Shown: positions 57,190-64,000 of the stretch, in pieces
Position numbering within the stretch: the first letter of the stretch is position 1
Layout: every line of letters begins with the position of its first letter
Origin: Maratus speciosus
Lineage: Eukaryota > Arthropoda > Arachnida > Araneae > Salticidae
Direction of reading: 5' to 3'
Length of the DNA stretch: 64,000 bases
Assembly: GCA_963932465.1 (NCBI GenBank)
Contig: OZ010796.1
Span: 73,039,974-73,103,973 of the forward strand
The notes under the pieces: generated by a model
The model's database searches: none
Told to the model about the DNA's origin: nothing
Seen by the model: only the letters and a program-made list of their open reading frames with translations
Made by a program: the position numbers and the translations under genes

Positions 57190-57392
57190 TTATCGGACTG
57201 CTGCGTCGCGATATTCGGTTCAAAACGCCAATTTTAATAGCGCTTTCTGAAAGTTCCTCTGCCTTCATTAAAAAACAGAAAAAAACTGTTCGATTTCATA
57301 GTTTCTGAATAAGAGCACCTGCTTACGAACAAGGGTGAATTCAGAAATAAGCTAGAAAGCAGCCAATTTGAATTTGAGTACGTCCATAAATT
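57190..57392 (+). mobile_element. Family A fragment, diverged
   Basis: ATTCGGTTCAAAACGCCAAT, CTTTCTGAAAG, CATAGTTTCTGAATAAGAGC and GAATTTGAGTACGTCCATAA follow the order of the right half of family A. The left half and the TTAA are absent or mutated. Confidence 0.65.
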
Positions 57393-58187
57393 GTCACTTT
57401 CGCTATGATAAAGGATGTATTTTTACTTTGACGCGTAAAAAATTCCGTGAAAACATGACAGTTTTGTAATGGCAAAATACAGAAATTTCTTTTAAAGTAT
57501 CAGATGAAAAATAAATCTTACAGTTTCAGTGGTAATGACAATTTATTTAGACTTTAACACTGTCAGATCTATCAAGGATTTTCTCTAAGTCATATTTACC
57601 ACTTTCTGACACATTGACGAAATCATTTCCTTCTGTATATATAAATAAAAATAAAGATTTGGAAATGGGCCAAAAGATTTGGAAATGGACAAATGAAAAT
57701 CTGCGTAGATACCGCGAAACGTTATCTGGTTGGTCAGAACTTTCTGACTTTTCGTAGCGGGAATTGTGCTCGGCGAAAATCATGAAAGTAGAGAATTTAG
57801 ATATGATAGACGGGGAAAGGGAAGGACCTTCTGCATTTCGATAGACTTCAGTATTATTATTTTTTTTTTTTTGGGGGGGGGGGGTTAGTGGTCGATGGTA
57901 AAGGTGATTATTACAGAAATAAGATAATTTCCATTAACTAGTGAGAAAAGGGGGTGGGGTTCATCTCCGTTTAGAATCTAAACATTGAATGCATAGAAAA
58001 TAAGGGATCGCGAAGCGATTCAGAATGGAAACACGAAATAAATACGACTAGGGTTGGCTAGAAAATAAAAATTGCTTCGCTGCGGGGGAACTGGTGAGCG
58101 TATCAAGCAGCCCCCTCCCTTAGTTATTTTTTCATAAATGAAAGTTAAATAGAAATTAAATTAAATCGACCCCATACTGTATTATAA
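57393..58187. other. Unassigned, includes T/G homopolymer
   Basis: A T-run followed by a G-run lies at 57860-57884. AGATTTGGAAATGG is tandemly duplicated at 57656 and 57676. The 78-codon minus frame at 57547-57783 lies over this duplication and family A-like sequence and is not convincing as a gene. Confidence 0.35.
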
Positions 58188-58376
58188 AGATTAGCTCAGA
58201 CTCAACCTATAAAAGTAGATTTTAATAAATCTAAGATTATCTTTCGAACAAATAATTACCAGGAAGCCATTATAAGAGAATCTATTGAAATAATTGCTAG
58301 TAAAGATATAGCTTGTAACGATGCACTATCATACGATATCCATGGAGTTTGGAAAGAATTGCTGCATAATAGATGA
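58188..58376 (+). pseudogene. Penelope-like element, C-terminal fragment
   Basis: The frame is open for 62 codons after a TAA and ends at TGA. It includes KVDFNKSKIIFRTNNYQEAI, RESIEI and LSYDIHGVWKELLHNR. The order of a short strand, Y-x-x-x-x-x-x-E-(S/A)-x-E-I and a final S-x-D-I-x-G-x-W resembles the end of the GIY-YIG region of Penelope-like retroelements. About 130 bp downstream the 3' sequence CTGAAGACGGCCGTGTAAAG then ACTGAAAACGTTTTGG is typical of their 3' regions. The RT is absent. Confidence 0.6.
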
Positions 58377-58504
58377 AAGCTTGTTTTGTTGGAAATTTGA
58401 ATGCCTTTATCTGGCATCTTATCTGCCGTGCCACCCTTAAATTGCAATGATCTCTTCTAGACGATTCTCGATCGAGCGCAAAGAAAAATAACAACATTTA
58501 AATA

Positions 58505-58700
58505 ACCACTGAAGACGGCCGTGTAAAGACTGAAAACGTTTTGGATTTTTAATGGTTTTAATTTATTTTTAAGATATGTCTAATGTATTCTAAATAATTT
58601 TATATTATATGTGTGCACCCTGTAAGTAATTTTAGTACATTTATTTGTGCTTTTTTATATAAATCCTTTTCATCGAAAAAGTTTTCCTTATAAAAAGTGA
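58505..58700 (+). mobile_element. Penelope-like 3' region
   Basis: CTGAAGACGGCCGTGTAAAG (58508) and GAAAACGTTTTGGATTTTTAA resemble the GACGGCC...AACGTTT structure seen downstream of Penelope-like ORFs. The true 3' end is not visible. I infer it belongs with the coding relic just upstream. Confidence 0.45.
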
Positions 58701-58999
58701 AATAAATCTTTTATTCCTATTCTTTCCCTTAATTTAGGTATATAATTTTATTAATTGTATATAATTTAAATGTTTGATGATGTAAGAAGTTTTCGCTGTA
58801 TCACAAGGTCTTTACAAATAAAGACATTAGTAACACATATATTTGATTTAATTTGCAATATTAAGATATTAATACGAACGTGTAAAATACAAACAGCAAT
58901 TTATCAATGTCACAAATTTTCATTACCTTTGAAGATAAAGATAGAACTAAATATGTATTTTTTGTTTGTTTGTTTGTTATTTTAATTAGAAAGAATACT

Positions 59000-59246
59000 G
59001 GGGCAAAACCTATACAAGAAATAGACATGTCTCCAAAACTTCGTTTATTAGCATCACCTAGTTGATGTCCCAGGAGCTTATTCGTGTGCACAGAACACTC
59101 AGAGTAGCGCCAGGCCCTCGGCCGAAACCCCGAGTTTCCCAGATGTGCCATTGCTTCACCAAGAGCTTCCAGACGTGAAAATCTACAGAGCTCTTTTGCT
59201 ATGGACTTGAAGCATGATAAAGTTAAAGCATCAAGAACTCGTCTTA
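59000..59246 (-). pseudogene. Coding-like GC-richer segment, unrecognised
   Basis: On the minus strand RRVLDALTLSCFKSIAKELC then RFSRLEALGEAMAHLGN and CSVHTNKLLGHQLGDANKRS is open over about 80 codons in DNA with markedly higher GC than its neighbours. The full 161-codon frame extends into a family C repeat at its start and into low-complexity sequence at its end, so only this part is a candidate. I do not recognise the protein. Confidence 0.3.
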
Positions 59247-59913
59247 ACAAAAATATTTTTAAAAGGATGTTTCTTTTGCCTTTGAATCTTTTCAGCTTTC
59301 TTGGTGTTCGTGTGTGTGTGTGTGGGGGGGGGGGGGGATTTTTCAATTCGGAAATATTTCTATATTTCTAATGTAAGAACATTATATTTGTGCATTTCCT
59401 AATTCTACAAAATACTAAGAAAAAGGTTTAAAATAAAAGATTTGAGTGGGGTTAAGCTGCGAACGTACCATCCTTCTAACTGTTATCAGTGCAGGCGTCG
59501 TTTCTTGTGGCCACGCGGTGTTTTTGATTTTTAATGACTTTAAAAGGAAAGGGACTGATGTCCTACAAAAGAGGAACATTTCCTTCAAGTAGGGTTGAGC
59601 TCCTTATCTCCTCACCCATTCTTGATTCCCCTCATTCTTTTGTGAATAAACCGCAGAAGGGTCCTGAACAAAAGATTTCCATGAAAACTGGAGAAGGATG
59701 GCAAAACAAGCGTCTGTGTGCAGCCTTATAAATATTGCACGAAATCTCTATCTATTCAAATTTAATGAATCTTTCTAAATCTTTCAATCCTTCTAAAATC
59801 CGTCTAAAATTTATTAAATGATTATGTAAATCTTCTAATCTAGTTTAAACAATTCACGAAAAATGCTTTAGAAGATAAAATTTTCATGAATTCATAATTC
59901 AGTACATAAAGGG
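59247..59913 (-). mobile_element. Family C element, truncated and interrupted
   Basis: It matches 34440-34972 in inverse orientation from GGATGTTTCTTTTGCC to CAGTACATAAAGGG + TTAA (59914-59917). The CCCTTTATCTACTG end is missing. It carries (GT)n and a G-run at 59306-59338. A 274 bp insert splits it at 59455-59728, where the other copy reads GGGGTTATAAATAGTGCAC without a break. CGGGGTATAAAGGG + TTAA at 59987-60004 looks like a further C end. Confidence 0.8.
59455..59728. mobile_element. Insert inside family C, TTA target
   Basis: Comparison with the uninterrupted copy at 34440-34972 places the insert between GGGGTTA and TAAATATTGCAC, with TTA repeated at 59452-59454 and 59726-59728. The short ends AGCTGC / GCAGCC pair weakly. 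A 3 bp TTA duplication would fit PIF/Harbinger, but the TIR is too short to be sure. A 65-codon frame inside has no known motif. Confidence 0.5.
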
Positions 59914-59917
59914 TTAA

Positions 59918-60684
59918 ACCGTATTACTGCCAATCGTTGTATTCAATGAATTTTAATACAAATTTCTCTTTAATGGAAGATACCGTCGGGGTATAAAGGG
60001 TTAAATAATAACATCTAAATGTGTGGTCATTTTGACATCTACCTTCACGTTATAAAAGTATGTTTTACCAGCAATCATTGAAACAAATTCTGGAAAATTT
60101 TCGCTTCTACCGCAATACGCAAACGTGTTTTCCGAACTACTTAAATAAAACAACAAATGGGCCATTTTTCCATTTGTCTAATGCATTTTTCCGTGAAATC
60201 AATAAAAATATCACTACGAAATAGCGATGCATGTTATTTCTAAAATAGCATTTTAGTTCCAGATAATTTTGTAAAACAGCGCATCACTTAGTTTCAATTT
60301 TAGATTTTCTCATAAGCGAAAAAGTAATAAATGAAATAAGAATAAGTGTAATGGACTTTAAATAGAATTCTCCAGGACTTAAAGCGACCAAACTTTTAAA
60401 ATGAAACGTTGTTTGTCTCTAAGCGCCTCTAGAGCTAATCTCTTATTTTCTGTAAATATTCTCCATAGAACTTAAACAATAGAATTCTTTTTGATTTACG
60501 CGAGAGATTAAAATGCGCCAGTCTAATTTCGTCGAATAAGTAAATCAATAATACATCTAAAAATAAAAGGAAAGTATTTTTAATGGTGATCTATAACGAA
60601 TTTGATTTAATCTCTTAATGTGTCGTCCTTTTGAAATATTGCTTTATACCAAGAATAAATCATGAAAAGACCCAATGCATTTTG
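59918..60684. other. AT-rich stretch, no gene seen
   Basis: No repeat partner or gene was recognised apart from the family C end-like sequence near 60000. Confidence 0.4.
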
Positions 60685-61020
60685 TTAACCCGGGAGAACT
60701 CGCTACATGAGATTTTCTCTCACAGTCGTACTTTTTTAAGGCTCTTATTTAAATCATTTTTCATTTGAATTAAAATTTCAAAATGTTTTTCAATTATTTT
60801 ACCTATTTTGTGAATAAAAGTACTAAGCCAACCAAAAAAAAAATCCCTGCCGGCCCGGCCTACAGGCAGGGGTAGATTTCGAAGTCAAATATACTAATTT
60901 CACAAACAAAAACTAAATCATGATTATAGATAAATCCACTTTAACAATTTTATCTGGCCGCTCTTGACGAGTTTTTATTTCATTTTCATATAATAGCTGG
61001 TTTTATCAGAATCATGTTAG

Positions 61021-61437
61021 GGCGGTATTCAAAAAAATACTTTTCCATGCTCAACAACTCGAAATTTTCTGGCATAATTCCAGATTCATTTTTAATTAAA
61101 AAAAAATATGATACTTGCTGACGTGATTTTTGAAGAGATTTATAAGCGACCTGTGTTTTTATTTTTTGTTCAATTAATTAAAACTTGATATATAAACAAT
61201 TATTTTCTCAGAAGGACAATATTTTTCGTTTCTAACACAATCGCTTCGGTAAATTCGGTTCAAAATGCTCTTTTTAACAGCATTTAAAAAAATATATTCT
61301 GCCCCTATCAGAAAATCGACCATTACGGTACATTATATAGTTTCTGAGTAAGAAAACGTACCAATTGGAAGCCTTTGAGAGCAAAAATGAATTGTAAAAT
61401 GAGTCAGAAAATAAGCAGTTTGGATTTGAATACACCC
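61021..61437 (+). mobile_element. Diverged family A copy nested in 1.8 kb element
   Basis: It is the counterpart of 13119-13538. The ends are GGCGGTATTC and GAATACACCC. The flanking TTAA sites have changed to TTAG and TTAC. Shared blocks include CTCGAAATTTTCTGG and AATTCGGTTCAAAATGC. Confidence 0.7.
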
Positions 61438-61493
61438 TTACTAAGATCATTTTTTACTTCAACCGGTATGTATTTTTAATTTGTTTTTGCTCT

Positions 61494-61975
61494 AAGAATT
61501 GGTCCTATCCAAAACTTGTCTATATAGATGTTGTAGACAATATTAAGAAGATATATGATAAATTCATGGGGATTTTATATCTTTTGAATTGACGGAGTTA
61601 TGGATTTTTTTCTTCTTCAAACCCCCTTTTTGTTTTCGTTTTTAATTTTTTTTTGCGGTACGAATTGGTCCTATCAAAAACTTGTGAATATAAAAGTTGT
61701 AGATAATGTTAAGGAGATTCATGATAAAATTAATTGGATTTGATATCTTGAGAATTGACGAAGTTATGGATTTTTTTCTTCTTCAAACGCCCTTTTTGTT
61801 TTCGTTTTTAATTTTTTTTTGCGGTACGAATTGCTCCTATCAAAAACTTGTGAATATAAAAGTTTTAGATAATGTTAAGGAGATTTATAATAATATTAAT
61901 TGAATTTGATATCTTGAGAATTGACGACGTTATGAATTTTTTTCTCCCAAAAACCCTATTTTTTGCGCCCCTTGA
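61494..61975. repeat. Three ~166 bp tandem units
   Basis: GAATTGACG(G/A)(A/C)G-type markers lie at 61587, 61753 and 61919, giving a 166 bp period. Each unit carries GGTCCTATC(A/C)AAAACTTG and ends in a TTTTGTTTTCGTTTTTAATT run. The other copy of the element has only two units. Confidence 0.9.
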
Positions 61976-62248
61976 GCCCATTTTTAACTTTATCAAAAAT
62001 CTGTGATACATAAATTTTTGGCCCTATTTTTAGAAGTAATAAAAACTTTAAACTGATTTGATATGTACAAAAATTAAGAAGTTATGTAGGGTTTTCTGTT
62101 TTCACAAAACCCCTCCCTATTTCCGTCCCCTTGGTCCGATTTTGCCCATTAACGAACTTGACCGAGATTTTATGCCCATTGATTTTATGTATCAGTTTGG
62201 AAGAGATTGGTGCAGAATTACGAAAGTTATCGTGTCCAGAAGAAAGTG

Positions 62249-62264
62249 ATATATATAGATAGAT

Positions 62265-62305
<41 letters not shown>
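62249..62305. repeat. GATA/TA microsatellite
   Basis: Three GATA units run into about 20 TA units. Homologous to 12405-12462 on the other strand. Confidence 0.95.
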
Positions 62306-62309
<4 letters not shown>

Positions 62310-62510
62310 TTTTTACTGAGGGTGGTTTTGGGTTCTAGGGGTCATGATCGGTGTAGATCTGCAAAAATTTTTCAGAAATTCCAACATAGGAACGATCCCA
62401 ATAGGTAGTATTTCATACGAAATCTACCTAAAAGTTGATATTATATGAATGTAAAGTAAAAGAAAAGCAATTGGGCATTCTCACTAGCGAGTTCTCCCGG
62501 GTTAAACATA

Positions 62511-63451
62511 AAATTATTTGGCACGGATGTCATATACGAACCGGGGTACCTAATTGGCCGCCAAAATGGCGTTATTTTGCCTGACATGGTAACACGGCTG
62601 TTTTTGCTCTGTATAGCAATCTAGTAGTTCAGATCGTTTCATTAAGGCTCCTGCAAGGCCATCTTATCTTGATTTTATTAAGATAAGTCCTGGCTCCTGC
62701 CCCTGCAGGCGAAGACACTCGAGAGCTAATGCTAAACCTATGGGGATGTTATTTTCTAATATCTTGTTTCCATTTAGAAATTTTTAAATATTTTTTTTGC
62801 CTTGGATAGCTGAGGTCCATCTCTACATCGCTTCTTTTTTACTTTTTCGATTTTGATTGCAGATATTTTCTAGAATGATACTTTCATTTTCGGAACCGGT
62901 TTTGAAAGTGAAAGTAACTTTATAAAAAATATCTGCAACCAAAATCGAAATGTAAAAAAGGAGCGATGTAGAGATGGACCTCAGCTATCCAATGCAAAAA
63001 AATTATTAAAAAATATCGAAATGCAAACGAGATATTAGAAAATAACCTCTCCATTGGTTTAGCGTTAGCTCGCGAGTGTCTTCGCCTGCAGGGACAGGAG
63101 CCTTAAATGTATTGATATTTATTGTGATATTTATATTTATAACCGTTTATTTATTGTTTCAACTATTGTTTATTTATTAATAAATTGTTTATTTACTTTT
63201 TTTATTATATAAATTATTTTGTTCTTTAGTTATTAATTAAACTATCGTTTATTTATTGTTATTTCCTTTTTAAAATAATAGAAAATGTTTCGTTTATCAA
63301 TTTATTTTATTTTCATGATGAAATAAAAAATAACTTGCTGTTATAGCACGTTATATGTAACTGGTATTCGAAAACAAGGTTTTCGCCAAATTGACGTAAA
63401 AAAATTCGCGCCAAACCCGCTGCGTATATGACATCTGTGCCAATTATTTAT
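62511..63451. mobile_element. Element with TTTGGCACGGATGTCATATA ends
   Basis: The left TTATTTGGCACGGATGTCAT then ATACG and the right CGTATATGACATCTGTGCCA then ATTATT form an inverted repeat of about 30 bp with two mismatches. GCCGCCAAAATGGCG and TTTTCGCCAAATTGACG lie just inside. A full G hairpin is nested at 62646-63102. Confidence 0.7.
62646..63102. mobile_element. Family G long-hairpin element, nested
   Basis: This 457 bp element lies between TTAA at 62642-62645 and 63103-63106. The ends GGCTCCTG and CAGGAGCC pair, as do CCTGCAGGCGAAGACACTCG, TAGCTGAGGTCCATCTCTAC and TTTCATTTTCGGAACCGG with their complements. The left end has about 50 extra bases, including its own small hairpin ATCTTATCTT / AAGATAAG and a second GGCTCCTGC. 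Confidence 0.9.
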
Positions 63452-63866
63452 ACAGGATGCATAGGAAAGTCCTTTTATCCTGAAATAACTCTTGAACGGA
63501 TAAAGCTAGAATTGTGGAACAAGTGCCTACCTATAATTAAATGACTATGTGCTATCGTATGTGAGTGGCTGCAAAGCCCCTAGTGACGAAATTGGGAAGT
63601 TAGCGATTATATGTTGAAAATTATGACAGATAATGAAAAGACGTCAACTGCCAAAAGTGCAACCACACTTTAGTAAGAAATGTCGTATTACATATAAAAT
63701 TAACTTTATTCGAAACCCTAAATTAATAATTTTTCGATATCAATCGCTGGATTAAATTCGTCACCAATCCCTTGTAGAAGTATGGAATTTTAAGGCAGGA
63801 GCCTACTTACGAATAAAGCTAACACATGTAAGCAAGGTGCAATTTATTATATTTAGGAAATCGACC
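63452..63866. other. Unassigned stretch
   Basis: ACAGGATGCATAGGAAAGTC at 63453 resembles mariner-type MITE starts, but no matching right end was found. No gene was recognised. Confidence 0.35.
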
Positions 63867-64000
63867 TACCCTCAAATCGATGTTTTTGCGAAATTTTTCG
63901 ATTTATTTTTTTATTATTTTAAATTAAAGTTGAAACATTTAGGATTACAAAAATGCTTTACTTTTGGTTCAGAGATCATAAGAAGCAAAGTTATAGCCCA
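63867..64000 (+). mobile_element. Family F copy, cut by window end
   Basis: These 134 bp match 38879-39012 in direct orientation without a single indel and with only about six substitutions (for example AAAATGCTTTACTTTTGGTT, AAGCAAAGTTATAGCCCA). The TTAA end seen in the other copy is replaced by unrelated sequence here. Confidence 0.85.

Larger units (their letters stand above)
60689..62501 (+). mobile_element. 1.8 kb TTAA element, CCCGGGAGAACTCGC ends
   Basis: It lies between TTAA at 60685-60688 and 62502-62505. The ends CCCGGGAGAACTCGCTA and TAGCGAGTTCTCCCGGG form a perfect 17 bp inverted repeat. CCC ends at TTAA point to a piggyBac-type mobiliser. Inside are a nested diverged family A copy, three ~166 bp tandem units and a GATA/TA microsatellite. 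No transposase frame. A truncated inverted copy lies at 12271-13720. Confidence 0.9.

Noticed and set aside
57547..57783. 78-codon minus-strand frame
   Set aside because: It covers family A-like sequence and a short tandem duplication; composition and context do not support coding.
58861..59346. 161-codon minus-strand frame as a complete gene
   Set aside because: It starts in a (GT)n/G-run of a family C element and ends in low-complexity TTTGTTTG sequence; only the middle part is worth keeping as a candidate.

Overview
This window reads as eukaryotic, AT-rich, repeat-dominated intergenic DNA, most likely from an arthropod. An arachnid is possible, but that is only an impression drawn from the SINE with its CAAC-type tail. 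Evidence for a eukaryote: TA/TATC microsatellites, long A/T/C homopolymers, a tRNA-derived SINE, a Helitron, hAT-, pogo/Tigger- and Penelope-type relics, and many non-autonomous terminal-inverted-repeat (TIR) or foldback elements. I found no intact host protein-coding gene. Almost every open frame of 60-160 aa lies inside a repeat or lacks coding character. All calls come from reading the sequence by eye; no database search was run.

Families named here. A = ~420 bp MITE flanked by TTAA, ends GGCTGTTCT / GGGTGTTCT. B = repeat with AGGTGC(A/G)TTCGTA ends, carrying a CAGACAGACGG-type simple stretch. C = TTAA-flanked ~533 bp element with CCCTTTAT(C/G)TACTG ends. D = ~1.06 kb Tc1/mariner-like foldback, CAGTCGTGGGAAA ends. 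F = TTAA-flanked 877 bp element. G = long-hairpin foldback with an AACCGGTT core. Family labels are local to this answer.

Layout. 0-6 kb: A and B copies, a 257 bp tandem dimer, a hAT-type MITE with a perfect 8 bp target-site duplication (TSD), and a foldback interrupted by a pogo relic. 6.7-9.7 kb: a complete 3.0 kb Helitron-like element (TC...CTAG, between A and T). 12.3-13.7 kb and 60.7-62.5 kb: inverted copies of one 1.8 kb element with CCCGGGAGAACTCGC ends at TTAA. 16-25 kb: B, A, a 1.8 kb hAT with perfect TSD, a 2.3 kb DNA element containing a G hairpin, and TTAA-flanked MITEs. 25.4-26.7 kb: a TTAA foldback carrying a nested pogo MITE. 27.3 kb: a tRNA-shaped sequence. 27.6-35 kb: back-to-back foldbacks, a Tigger transposase relic and TTAA elements. 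35-45 kb: a Helitron end, G, B, A and F copies. 45.7-52.6 kb: a second hAT copy and a 3.4 kb inverted pair containing a SINE whose empty site is preserved in the other arm. 54.5-56.8 kb: a three-level nest. 58.2 kb: a Penelope-like C-terminal relic. 59-64 kb: C, the 1.8 kb element, G and F.

The main pattern is nested insertion. Ten elements from unrelated-looking families are flanked by TTAA on both sides. Several others use TA, and host repeats often preserve the pre-insertion sequence, so insertion boundaries can be read directly.
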